Positions 55,088-63,474 of a DNA stretch of 64,000 nt are shown here, in pieces (position 1 is the first letter of the stretch; every line of letters begins with the position of its first letter). Under the pieces are notes generated by a model. That model saw only the letters and a list, made by a program, of their open reading frames with translations. It was not told the DNA's origin and did no database searches. Source of the DNA: Ahrensia marina (GTDB lineage: Bacteria > Pseudomonadota > Alphaproteobacteria > Rhizobiales > Rhizobiaceae); NCBI RefSeq assembly GCF_001293565.1, contig NZ_JXMU01000008.1, positions 28,851 to 92,850 on the forward strand. The letters are read 5' to 3'. The position numbers and the translations under genes were made by a program.

Positions 55088-55518
55088 TGTCGTTCGAACC
55101 GCGCCTGACAATGGTAACGCTTGGCGTTGAAGATATTGAGCGTTCGACGTCATTTTATGAAAAGCTCGGCTTTAAAAAGTCTTCTGCCAGCCAGGACAGC
55201 GTTACCTTCTTCATCACCAATGGCACAGTGTTGGGGCTATTTGGCAAAGCTGCGCTGGCGCAGGACGCAGGTGTGGATAATGCGCCGGCTAAATATCGCG
55301 GCGTTTCGATCTCTCATAATCTGGACAGTGAGGAGGCGGTTGATGCGGCTTTTGCATACGCATTAAGCTGCGGTGCAACTGCAACAAAACAACCGCATAA
55401 AACGTTCTGGGGCGGGTATTCGGGCTATTTTGCGGATCCTGACGGCCATCTCTGGGAAGTCGCGCATAACCCGTTTGCACCGCTTGATGATAACCGCAAT
55501 ATGCCGCTGCCGGAGTAA
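55087..55518 (+). CDS. VOC (glyoxalase-like) family protein
   Basis: The 143-residue protein has a single vicinal oxygen chelate fold: LTMVTLGVEDIERSTSFYEKLGF at the N terminus and GYSGYFADPDGHLWEVAHNP at the C terminus with a metal-type Glu. The reaction is unknown. The ATG overlaps the stop of the enoyl-CoA hydratase gene. Confidence 0.86.
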   Translation: MSFEPRLTMVTLGVEDIERSTSFYEKLGFKKSSASQDSVTFFITNGTVLGLFGKAALAQDAGVDNAPAKYRGVSISHNLDSEEAVDAAFAYALSCGATATKQPHKTFWGGYSGYFADPDGHLWEVAHNPFAPLDDNRNMPLPE

Positions 55519-55523
55519 ATTAC

Positions 55524-55952
55524 TTGAATCACGATCATTATTCGGATGCACTGCTGCGACAGGTGCTGACATCTGTAAAATCCATAGCTGTCGTTGGCGC
55601 TTCACCCAAAGAATCGCGACCCAGCCACGGCGTAACCAGATTTCTGGTATCAAAAGGCTTTAAAGTCTTTGCTGTTAATCCTGGCCATGCCGGCACTGTT
55701 ATCGGCGGTGCCATGACTTATGCAACGCTGTCTGAATTGCCGCAAGCGGTTGATATGGTCGATGTTTTTCGCGCACCGGAACATTTGTCGGATGTGATTG
55801 AAAGTGCGATGAACCTGCCAACGCCGCCCAAAGTAATCTGGTCGCAACTCGGCGTGCGTGATGATCATGCTGCAAAATTTGCAGAGCAGGCGGGTATCAC
55901 AGTTATTCAAGATCGTTGCCCTGCCATTGAGATGCCGAGGCTGGGGCTCTAG
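55524..55952 (+). CDS. CoA-binding domain protein (YccU-like)
   Basis: The 142-residue protein has a Rossmann CoA_binding fold (VKSIAVVGASPKESRPSHGVTRFL, GFKVFAVNPG, VIWSQLGVRDD) like E. coli YccU. The start is TTG at 55524, with GGAG upstream. Function of the stand-alone domain is unknown. It ends the three-gene run that begins with the enoyl-CoA hydratase gene. Confidence 0.88.
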   Translation: MNHDHYSDALLRQVLTSVKSIAVVGASPKESRPSHGVTRFLVSKGFKVFAVNPGHAGTVIGGAMTYATLSELPQAVDMVDVFRAPEHLSDVIESAMNLPTPPKVIWSQLGVRDDHAAKFAEQAGITVIQDRCPAIEMPRLGL

Positions 55953-56089
55953 TACAGATTTAAATCTCAAAGGCTCGGTGAAATATACGCGCATAGTTCG
56001 TGCCTATACGCATTGTTAGAAAAACCTTCCTTTGCAAACACAAACCAATTGTTCAATAAAGTTGGCGACAACTCAGACAGGAGAGAAAT

Positions 56090-57367
56090 ATGGCCCCGCA
56101 CACACCCGGATTTGATACGTTAGCTATTCACGCGGGCGCAGCGCCTGATCCCACCACGGGCGCGCGCAGTACGCCGATCTATCAAACTACATCCTATATG
56201 TTTAAAGACACAGACCATGCCGCAAAGCTCTTTGGTTTGCAGGAATTCGGCAATATTTACACACGTTTGATGAACCCGACGACAGCGGTGCTGGAAGAAA
56301 AAGTTGCCGCATTGGAAGGCGGCACAGCCGCGCTGGCATGTTCATCCGGTCATGCGGCACAATTGCTGGTCTTCCACACAATCATGAATGCCGGTGACAA
56401 TTTCATCGCCGCGAACCGGCTCTATGGCGGTTCCATCAACCAGTTCAATCAGGCATTCAAGAATTTTGACTGGCATGTGCGCTGGGCGGATATGGATGAT
56501 GTGTCCACGATCGAGAGCCAGATTGACGAAAATACGAAAGCTATTTTCTGCGAAAGTCTGGCAAATCCGGGCGGCATTGTTACCGATCTTAAGGCAGTGT
56601 CTGAAGTTGCCAAAAAACATGGTATTCCGCTGATCGTGGATAACACGATGGCAACGCCATATCTTATCCGCCCGTTTGAGCATGGCGCGGACATTGTTGT
56701 TCACTCACTGACCAAATTTATCGGCGGTCATGGCAATTCGATGGGCGGCCTTATTATCGATGGCGGTACATTCGACTGGTCTGCAACAGATAAATATCCG
56801 ATGCTGTCAAAGCCGCGTGATGAATATGCCGGCGTTGTCTTGCATGAAGCGCTTGGCAATATTGCCTTTGCCATTGCCTGCCGCGTTTTAGGAATGCGTG
56901 ATTTTGGTCCGGTTATCTCGCCGCAAAACTCATTTAACATTTTGACGGGTGCGGAGACCTTGTCTCTACGTATGCAGCGTCATTGCGACAATGCTCTTGC
57001 GGTCGCGAAACACCTGAAAGCACACGATAAAGTGTCTTGGGTTCGCTATGCAGGTTTGGAGGACGATCCTTATAACGCATTGCAAAAGAAATATTCGCCA
57101 AAGGGCGCGGGCGGTGTTTTCACGGTCGGTCTGAAAGGCGGCTATGATGCGGGCGTTAAATTCGTGGAAAGCTTGGAGCTGTTCTCCCATGTGGCCAATC
57201 TTGGCGACACACGCTCGCTTGTTATTCATCCGGCTTCAACCACACACCGTCAATTGACAGACGAGCAGCGTGAAGCAGCAGGTGCAGGCAATGATGTGGT
57301 GCGCCTTTCAATTGGTATTGAAAGCGTTGAAGACATTATCGCTGATATTGATAAGGCACTTGGATAA
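56090..57367 (+). CDS. metY: O-acetylhomoserine sulfhydrylase
   Basis: The 425-residue PLP enzyme of the Cys/Met metabolism class starts FDTLAIHAGAAPDPTTGAR and has PLP lysine K209 in VHSLTKFIGGHGNS. It makes homocysteine directly from O-acetylhomoserine and sulfide. The ATG has AGGAGAG upstream. The 137-base leader does not show a SAM riboswitch that I could confirm. A strong terminator follows. Confidence 0.94.
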   Translation: MAPHTPGFDTLAIHAGAAPDPTTGARSTPIYQTTSYMFKDTDHAAKLFGLQEFGNIYTRLMNPTTAVLEEKVAALEGGTAALACSSGHAAQLLVFHTIMNAGDNFIAANRLYGGSINQFNQAFKNFDWHVRWADMDDVSTIESQIDENTKAIFCESLANPGGIVTDLKAVSEVAKKHGIPLIVDNTMATPYLIRPFEHGADIVVHSLTKFIGGHGNSMGGLIIDGGTFDWSATDKYPMLSKPRDEYAGVVLHEALGNIAFAIACRVLGMRDFGPVISPQNSFNILTGAETLSLRMQRHCDNALAVAKHLKAHDKVSWVRYAGLEDDPYNALQKKYSPKGAGGVFTVGLKGGYDAGVKFVESLELFSHVANLGDTRSLVIHPASTTHRQLTDEQREAAGAGNDVVRLSIGIESVEDIIADIDKALG

Positions 57368-57390
57368 GCCTGATATAAGACAATTAAAAG

Positions 57391-57420
57391 CAAGGCGGAC
57401 ACAAGTCCGCCTTGTCGTTA
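57391..57420. terminator. Bidirectional terminator between metY and a small convergent gene
   Basis: CAAGGCGGAC (57391-57400) and GTCCGCCTTG (57405-57414) form a perfect ten-base stem with a four-base loop. It lies between converging genes. Confidence 0.9.
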
Positions 57421-57427
57421 TTTGGGC

Positions 57428-57661
57428 TTAAGCGGCGTTTTCTCTCAGCTTCACAGCTTCTGTATCTTCCTCGACACATAGAATATGCTGGCGCAGATAA
57501 TATTTGCGCTTGCCTTCGACGTGCACATCCAGAAAAACATTTTCGCCGGTAATGGCAGACATGAGACCGGGCGTTGAACCCGGTGAAATTTCGCAGTGAA
57601 GCTGTTTGCCATCTGTAAAAGTTATGATGGCTGGAAGACGTGATTTTGAATTGCCGAACAT
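57428..57661 (-). CDS. Small hypothetical protein
   Basis: The 77-residue protein starts MFGNSKSRLPAIITFTDG and seems to be mostly beta strands (IITFTDGKQLHCEI, NVFLDVHVEGKRKYYLRQ). It lacks a signal peptide or membrane span. The terminator placement and the clean reading frame support a real gene. I do not recognise the family. Confidence 0.6.
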   Translation of the reverse strand: MFGNSKSRLPAIITFTDGKQLHCEISPGSTPGLMSAITGENVFLDVHVEGKRKYYLRQHILCVEEDTEAVKLRENAA

Positions 57662-57777
57662 GTGCGCTTATTTCCTCGCTGGCTTGAGCATGGATGATTA
57701 GCGCAAAGTCGTTAAAATTCGTTCCTAAAATTATAGCGTATCCGATACATCCGGATACGCTATGGACAAGTATTTGT

Positions 57778-58956
57778 TTACTGCATGTCACCAAATGCGG
57801 CTTGCATGCGTGCGACAGCGTCCTCGATTTGCGCGCGCGGCGCAGCAAGATTGAAGCGCTGCCAGCTTTCACCGCCCGAACCAAATGTTGGCCCGTGATT
57901 GGTGGCAATCTTCGCATCTTTTTCAATACGTGATGTGAACTCCTCACGGCTCATGCCTGTGCCTGAAAAATCAACCCACGCTAAATATGTCGCTTCCAGC
58001 TCCATGGATTTAATGCCGGGGATCGCATTAATGCCTTCATCAAAAATACGTTTATTTTCAGCAAGATAATCAAGCAAGGTTGCCAGCCATTCATCGCCGC
58101 CATTATAGGCCGCTTCTGTCATGCGGATGCCAAAGCTGTTACAGGAAATACCATTGGCTTTGAGCGTCGCATTAAACGCCGCGTGTAGCTTTTTGTCTTC
58201 GATGATAACATTGCCGCAGTGACCGCCCGCCATATTGAACGTTTTCGAGCTGGCGGTCATCATGACGAGACGGGATTTAATGTCATCGCTGACAAGGCTC
58301 ATGATTGTGTGTTTATTGTCGCCATATACGAGGTCGTGGTGGATTTCGTCAGACACGAGAATCAGATCGTGCTTAATACAGAAATCGCAAACTTCTTTGA
58401 GTTCGTCTTTTGACCAAACACGTCCGCCCGGATTGTGCGGAGAGCAGAAGATGAGCATTTTCTCATCGCCCTTAAGGCTCTTCTCCAAGCCTTCCATATC
58501 AAGCACATAGCGGCCGTCTTGATTGATGAGCGGGCTTTCGTGCACACGGCGGCCATTGGCCTCAATAATGCGTGCAAAAGCGTGATAGACCGGTGTGAAC
58601 AAAATGACTGCATCGCCCGGATCAGACCATGTTTGAACGCAGAACGCTGTGCCGTTGACGAGCCCGTGTGTGGTGAAAATCCAAGCTGGATCAACCTGCC
58701 ACCCATGATGGCGGTCCATCCAGTTGACGATCGCTTGCTTGTAGGATGTCTGGTCGCCATAATAGCCAAAAACGCCGTGATCGACCATTGAGGTCAGTTC
58801 ATCAAGAACGGACTGCGGCGGTTTGAATTCCATATCGGCCACCCACATGGCCAAGCCTTCATCGCTCGCAATTTTATAGGTGCTCTCAAGAGCATCCCAT
58901 TTGGAGCAATTGGTACCAATGCGATTAATCGGCTCATCAAAATTCGGCTTGGTCAT
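57778..58956 (-). CDS. patB: PatB/MalY-type C-S lyase (cystathionine beta-lyase)
   Basis: The 392-residue PLP enzyme has the PatB/MalY pattern: MWVADMEFKPP, GVFGYYG, FCSPHNPGGRVW, VSDEIHHDLVY and PLP lysine K238 in ASSKTFNMAGGHCGN. Such enzymes split cystathionine or other cysteine S-conjugates to a thiol, pyruvate and ammonia. The start overlaps the P450 stop by four bases (ATGA), so it is the second gene of a P450 operon. Aminotransferase activity is the main alternative. Confidence 0.88.
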   Translation of the reverse strand: MTKPNFDEPINRIGTNCSKWDALESTYKIASDEGLAMWVADMEFKPPQSVLDELTSMVDHGVFGYYGDQTSYKQAIVNWMDRHHGWQVDPAWIFTTHGLVNGTAFCVQTWSDPGDAVILFTPVYHAFARIIEANGRRVHESPLINQDGRYVLDMEGLEKSLKGDEKMLIFCSPHNPGGRVWSKDELKEVCDFCIKHDLILVSDEIHHDLVYGDNKHTIMSLVSDDIKSRLVMMTASSKTFNMAGGHCGNVIIEDKKLHAAFNATLKANGISCNSFGIRMTEAAYNGGDEWLATLLDYLAENKRIFDEGINAIPGIKSMELEATYLAWVDFSGTGMSREEFTSRIEKDAKIATNHGPTFGSGGESWQRFNLAAPRAQIEDAVARMQAAFGDMQ

Positions 58957-60233
58957 AAATACCTCTTGGTGGTCTGGGAAATAAGAACTTTATCAAGTCC
59001 GTGAAAATGAAAAATATCGCGATAGTGCGGCTCTTCGCATAGGGCAAGATCAGGAAAGCGCTCAAACAAGGTGCGCAGCCCGATTTGTAATTCAAGCCGT
59101 GCGAGCGGTGCGCCGATGCAAAAATGTATACCCGCGCCGAATGAGACATTGCCCTGAAAAGAACGCTCAGGGTTAAATTGACCGGGCGCATCGAATTTGC
59201 GCGGATCGCGGTTGGCCGCGCCCAGTAAAAGGCCGATTTGCTGTCCTTTTTTAAGATCGATAGACGCACCATCTATCTCAAGTGTTAAATCATCAAGGCA
59301 ATAACGTGTGAACATGTGCAGGGGCGCATCATGGCGCAGGCACTCCTCGACAGTCGCAATTGTTGAAGCGTCACTTTCAAATAGTTTTGAAGGACTTACA
59401 CCGCTTTCCAGAATCGTTTTCACAGCATTGCCAAGCTGGTGGACCGTGGCCTCATGACCGGCGTTCAGAAGGACAACAATTGTCGAGATAAGCTCATCTT
59501 CGGTCAGCCTGTCGCCATCTTCCGTCGCCGCAATCAGCGTGGACAATAAATCATCCTGCGGGGATTCCTTATGCTGATGAATATGGTGGCGCAGAAAATC
59601 GGCAAAATCTTTCGATGCTTTGTCAGCGGCCAGTTCATCCTCATGACTTGGGTCCAGAACATACATTTTGACAATGGCATGGGACCAGTCGAGCAATTGC
59701 TGTCCGGCTTCAACCGGCACGCCAAGTAGGCGGCAGATCGTTGTTAAAGGAAGCGGCGTTGCATAATCGCCCAGAAGTTCGGTCTTGTCGCCAAAATCAT
59801 CGATAAGCCGGTTGCAAAGGTCGGTGATTTGCGGGCGCAGCAGTTCGACCTGACGTGAGACAAAAGCGCGGTTCACCAGTTTGCGCAAGCGTGTGTGGTT
59901 CGGCGGTTCAAGCTCCAGCAGCGAATGACGTTCGACATCATCAAAATTTTGCAAATGGGCAGGGCGCTCCGGCCAGCCTAATTCATCACGGCTTGCGACA
60001 TGCAAAATCTGCCGTCCGAAGCGGCGGTCACGAAAGAGCGTATTGACTGCATCAAAACCGGCAAGGCACCAAATGCCATATTCTTCCCAAAAGAATACGG
60101 GATGACCAGCTTCAAACAAGGCCGCATATGCAGCGTAGGGATTTTGAACGAAGCTTGGTTCGTGCGGATCAATGGACACATGGGGGCCTGATGGTTTCAA
60201 GGTAATTTTAAGATAGTCAGGGCAAGCGGTCAT
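58953..60233 (-). CDS. Cytochrome P450
   Basis: The 426-residue soluble bacterial P450 has the heme-binding loop FGAGIHFCIGAPLARLEL with thiolate C372. The ExxR motif is EECLRHD and the oxygen-activation helix reads VVLLNAGHEATVHQLGN, with AGHEAT in place of AGGDT. It needs ferredoxin and reductase partners that are not adjacent. The ATG at 60233 gives the usual N terminus; a GTG at 60305 would add 24 hydrophobic residues, which could be a membrane anchor but has no homology support. Substrate unknown. It is coupled to the C-S lyase gene. Confidence 0.9.
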   Translation of the reverse strand: MTACPDYLKITLKPSGPHVSIDPHEPSFVQNPYAAYAALFEAGHPVFFWEEYGIWCLAGFDAVNTLFRDRRFGRQILHVASRDELGWPERPAHLQNFDDVERHSLLELEPPNHTRLRKLVNRAFVSRQVELLRPQITDLCNRLIDDFGDKTELLGDYATPLPLTTICRLLGVPVEAGQQLLDWSHAIVKMYVLDPSHEDELAADKASKDFADFLRHHIHQHKESPQDDLLSTLIAATEDGDRLTEDELISTIVVLLNAGHEATVHQLGNAVKTILESGVSPSKLFESDASTIATVEECLRHDAPLHMFTRYCLDDLTLEIDGASIDLKKGQQIGLLLGAANRDPRKFDAPGQFNPERSFQGNVSFGAGIHFCIGAPLARLELQIGLRTLFERFPDLALCEEPHYRDIFHFHGLDKVLISQTTKRYL

Positions 60234-60311
60234 GGAAAATAATAAGGAAAAGAGGTGCAGGAATGAATTGTATAAACCACCTTTAAACCAAATTCCCATA
60301 CCCACCTTGCG

Positions 60312-60335
60312 AAATAGGGGTTTGACACCCTATTT
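60312..60335. promoter_or_regulatory. Inverted repeat enclosing a TTGACA box, upstream of clpP and P450
   Basis: AAATAGGG (60312-60319) and CCCTATTT (60328-60335) are perfect inverted arms, and the eight bases between contain TTGACA (60322-60327). The repeat lies 113 bases before clpP and about 80 before the divergent P450 ATG. It looks like an operator over a promoter. CTTGCG (60306-60311) and CCTATTT (60329-60335), 17 bases apart, also resemble an alphaproteobacterial heat-shock sigma promoter reading toward clpP. Confidence 0.5.
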
Positions 60336-60448
60336 ATCGGGGACAGAATTATTTGATTCTCGAAATGTTTTTGTAATCGGGAATACCCATCATTGTTTTG
60401 CATTCGCAAAATTAGTCAGAATTGAAGATAACACGCCAAAGGTGATAA

Positions 60449-61081
60449 ATGAGCAATCCAATTGAAACCGCGATGAACCTTGTGCCGATGGTTGTGGAAC
60501 AATCCGCACGCGGTGAACGCGCCTATGATATTTTTTCGCGTCTCTTAAAAGAGCGCATTATCTTCATCACAGGCCCGATCGAAGACGGCATGGCGACATT
60601 GGTATGTGCGCAGCTTCTTTTCCTTGAGGCGGAAAACCCGAAAAAAGAAATTGCGATGTATATCAACTCACCGGGCGGTGTTGTGACAGCCGGTATGGCG
60701 ATTTACGATACAATGCAGTTCATCAAACCTGCGGTTTCAACACTTTGTACTGGTCAGGCTGCTTCTATGGGCTCGCTTCTGCTTGCTGCAGGCGAAAAAG
60801 ATATGCGTTTTGCATTGCCGAATGCATCCATTATGGTGCACCAGCCCTCTGGCGGTTATCAGGGGCAGGCGACGGATATTATGATCCACGCCAAGTTTAC
60901 CGAGCGCTTGAAGCGCCGCTTGAATGAAATTTACGTCAAACACACCGGTCAGGACTACGATACGATTGAAAGCGCTCTTGAGCGTGACAATTTTATGTCC
61001 TCAGAAGAAGCGCAGGAATTCGGCTTGATCGACAAAGTGATTACTTCGCGTGCCGCTATCGAAGGCGAAAGCGGCGAATAA
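60449..61081 (+). CDS. clpP: ATP-dependent Clp protease proteolytic subunit
   Basis: The 210-residue protein has the catalytic triad S106 ([14 protein letters not shown]), H131 (MVHQPSGG) and D180 (ERDNFMSS). It forms a double heptamer ring that degrades proteins fed by ClpX or ClpA. The ATG at 60449 is at the usual place for a family member with a short propeptide. clpX follows after 281 bases. Confidence 0.97.
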   Translation: MSNPIETAMNLVPMVVEQSARGERAYDIFSRLLKERIIFITGPIEDGMATLVCAQLLFLEAENPKKEIAMYINSPGGVVTAGMAIYDTMQFIKPAVSTLCTGQAASMGSLLLAAGEKDMRFALPNASIMVHQPSGGYQGQATDIMIHAKFTERLKRRLNEIYVKHTGQDYDTIESALERDNFMSSEEAQEFGLIDKVITSRAAIEGESGE

Positions 61082-61144
61082 TCACCACATTTGGCATAAA
61101 TCACGTTGTTTTTAACGTTAGTGCGGTAAATGTGACACGCCTTT

Positions 61145-61168
61145 GCGATTGCGTAATTGCGCAATCGC
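61145..61168. other. Inverted repeat in the clpP-clpX intergenic region
   Basis: GCGATTGCG (61145-61153) and CGCAATCGC (61160-61168) form a perfect nine-base inverted repeat around TAATTG, 64 bases after clpP. It has no T run, so it may be an operator or an RNA stem rather than a terminator. The rest of this 281-base gap holds a weak ATGTG-TGGT-CACAT dyad near 61205 and no gene. Confidence 0.55.
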
Positions 61169-61362
61169 GTTAAATTTTGGACGCGTTAATGTGTTGGTTA
61201 CATGATGTGTGGTCACATGTTGATACGAATCACGCTGGAAATGTTCTGCGTCCAGTTAAGAATAACCGTTTACCTTATGATCGGTAATAACGGGACAAAT
61301 GGCCTTTAAATTGGCAAAATCCGGCATATGAATAATATGCTGCGAAATATAGGGACGAATTG

Positions 61363-62652
61363 ATGAGCAAAGTCGGTAACAGTGGTGGTGGAAGTTCAGG
61401 CGGAGACGCAAAGAACACGCTCTACTGCTCTTTTTGCGGCAAAAGCCAGCATGAAGTGCGCAAACTAATTGCAGGGCCAACCGTCTTCATTTGTGATGAA
61501 TGTGTTGAGTTGTGTATGGATATTATCCGCGAGGAAAATAAATCCTCCGTGGCTAAATCCTCTGAAGGTGTGCCAACACCGCAAGAAATTCTGGCTGCGC
61601 TTGATGATTATGTCATTGGCCAGCCTTATGCGAAGCGTATTCTCTCAGTTGCTGTTCACAACCACTATAAGCGTTTGGCACATGCCGAGAAAAACGATGA
61701 TGTGGAATTGGCGAAATCAAACATTCTGCTGATTGGCCCGACAGGTTGCGGTAAGACGCTTCTTGCCCAAACGCTTGCACGTGTGATTGATGTGCCGTTC
61801 ACCATGGCAGATGCGACAACGCTGACAGAAGCCGGTTATGTCGGTGAAGATGTCGAAAATATCATTCTGAAATTGCTTCAGGCATCTGATTACAATGTTG
61901 AACGCGCGCAGCGCGGCATTGTATATATCGATGAGATCGACAAGATTTCCCGTAAATCTGACAATCCGTCCATAACACGCGATGTGTCAGGCGAGGGCGT
62001 TCAGCAGGCGCTTCTGAAAATCATGGAAGGAACGGTTGCTTCCGTGCCGCCACAAGGAGGACGCAAACATCCGCAGCAGGAATTCCTGCAGGTTGATACG
62101 TCCAATATCCTGTTTATTTCAGGCGGTGCGTTTGCCGGCCTTGACCGCATCATTTCCGAGCGCGGCAAAGGAACGTCAATTGGCTTTGCAGCTTCTGTGG
62201 AAGCGCCGGACGATCGCAAGACCGGCGAACTATTCCGTCAGGTCGAGCCGGAAGATTTGTTGCGTTTTGGTTTGATACCGGAATTTGTGGGCCGTCTGCC
62301 GGTTCTCGCAACTTTGGAAGATCTGGATGAAGATGCGCTTATCCGCATTTTGACCGAGCCGAAAAACGCGATTGTGAAGCAGTATCAACGCCTGTTCTCG
62401 ATGGAAGATGTCGAACTGACATTCAACGAAGAAGCTTTGCGTGCCATTACGCAAAAAGCGATCGAACGTAAAACTGGCGCGCGCGGACTTCGCTCTATCA
62501 TGGAAGGCATTTTGCTCGACACGATGTTTGAACTTCCTGCAATGGAAGGTGTGCGTGAGGTGGTGATCTCTGAAGAGGTGGTGCGCGGCGGTGCCCGTCC
62601 GCTTTACATCTATGAAGAGCGCGCCGAAGAAGCTGAAAACGCTTCGGCTTAA
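61363..62652 (+). CDS. clpX: ATP-dependent Clp protease ATP-binding subunit ClpX
   Basis: The 429-residue protein has the N-terminal zinc domain ([25 protein letters not shown]), Walker A GPTGCGKT, Walker [11 protein letters not shown] and sensor 2 GARGLRSIM. It unfolds substrates for ClpP. The ATG at 61363 follows a TTG; AGGGA is nine bases upstream. It is terminated by a strong hairpin. Confidence 0.97.
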   Translation: MSKVGNSGGGSSGGDAKNTLYCSFCGKSQHEVRKLIAGPTVFICDECVELCMDIIREENKSSVAKSSEGVPTPQEILAALDDYVIGQPYAKRILSVAVHNHYKRLAHAEKNDDVELAKSNILLIGPTGCGKTLLAQTLARVIDVPFTMADATTLTEAGYVGEDVENIILKLLQASDYNVERAQRGIVYIDEIDKISRKSDNPSITRDVSGEGVQQALLKIMEGTVASVPPQGGRKHPQQEFLQVDTSNILFISGGAFAGLDRIISERGKGTSIGFAASVEAPDDRKTGELFRQVEPEDLLRFGLIPEFVGRLPVLATLEDLDEDALIRILTEPKNAIVKQYQRLFSMEDVELTFNEEALRAITQKAIERKTGARGLRSIMEGILLDTMFELPAMEGVREVVISEEVVRGGARPLYIYEERAEEAENASA

Positions 62653-62673
62653 AGAGCTCGCAATATCTATTCT

Positions 62674-62708
62674 AAAACGCCGCAGGCTCATGGAGTTTGC
62701 GGCGTTTT
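62674..62708. terminator. Bidirectional terminator between clpX and the HxlR gene
   Basis: AAAACGCCGCA (62674-62684) and TGCGGCGTTTT (62698-62708) form a perfect eleven-base stem with T residues at the end on both strands. Confidence 0.93.
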
Positions 62709-62709
62709 G

Positions 62710-63066
62710 CTATCTGAAACGGCGGCCCCATAGGCGTAGAGCCTCGATGACATCGTGCAGTTCACGGCCTTTTTCTGTCAGCCTGTATTCCACTTTGGGC
62801 GGTACGACTGCGTAGACTTTCCGTTCAACAATCCCGTTTGCTTCCAGCTCACGTAATTGTTTGGTCAGGCTGCGTTGAGTGACGTTTGATATGCGGCGCG
62901 AAAGCTCGTTAAACCGCAATGTCTCTTCCATCAGGTGGAAGATGATCAAGCCTTTCCACTTGCCGGCAATTTGTTCAAGCGCTGCCTCAACGGGACATCC
63001 CTCGCTGCAATCATAATTGTCAAACCGCTGTGCCGGTCGGGCAAGAGGCGTTTTTACAGTATCCAT
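62710..63066 (-). CDS. HxlR family regulator with conserved cysteines
   Basis: The 118-residue protein has the HxlR winged helix: CPVEAALEQIAGKWKGLIIFHL, FNELSRRISNVTQRSLTKQL, VVPPKVEYRLTEKG. Two cysteines (CSEGC) precede the helix as in the redox- and quinone-sensing HxlR group (YodB, QorR). The ATG at 63066 has AGGT upstream. It is divergent from a monooxygenase and an alcohol dehydrogenase gene and is their likely regulator. Confidence 0.88.
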   Translation of the reverse strand: MDTVKTPLARPAQRFDNYDCSEGCPVEAALEQIAGKWKGLIIFHLMEETLRFNELSRRISNVTQRSLTKQLRELEANGIVERKVYAVVPPKVEYRLTEKGRELHDVIEALRLWGRRFR

Positions 63067-63162
63067 AATGTACCTATAGGCATTTATTGTGCGTACTTGT
63101 ATCAATGAATGTAATGGCTCATATGCACCTGACTTGATTGATTGTCAAAAAAAGGAATTGAA

Positions 63163-63450
63163 ATGGCGCTTACTATTCTGGCCCAAATTACAGCGGCTGC
63201 CGGCAAAGAAGACTTGGTGCGCAAAGAGCTTGAAAAGCTGGTTGCACCCACCCGCGCAGAGCAGGGTTGCCTGCAATATGATTTGCATAGCGACAACGAG
63301 AATCCGGCGTTTTTCGTATTCTATGAAAATTGGGAAAGCCGTGAACTCTGGCAACAGCATATGAAGGCCCCGCATCTGGCAGCTTTTAAGAAAGCAACAG
63401 ATGGCGCGGTGTCGAATTTAACCGTCAATGAAATGAGCAAAGTCGTTTGA
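63163..63450 (+). CDS. ABM-family quinol monooxygenase-like protein
   Basis: The 95-residue protein is a dimeric alpha/beta-barrel ABM domain: LTILAQITAAAGKEDLVRKEL, TRAEQGCLQYDLHSDNENP, YENWESRELWQQHMKAPHL. It resembles YgiN-like quinol monooxygenases. The ATG at 63163 has AAAGGA six bases upstream. It is first in a divergent operon with the alcohol dehydrogenase. Confidence 0.85.
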   Translation: MALTILAQITAAAGKEDLVRKELEKLVAPTRAEQGCLQYDLHSDNENPAFFVFYENWESRELWQQHMKAPHLAAFKKATDGAVSNLTVNEMSKVV

Positions 63451-63474
63451 CGCAAAAGCGCAATGGAGAGCGAG

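Noticed and set aside
55953..56089. Possible SAM riboswitch before metY
   Set aside because: The leader was read for SAM-II-like sequence and pairing, but no convincing core was found. A covariance search with SAM-II models would decide.
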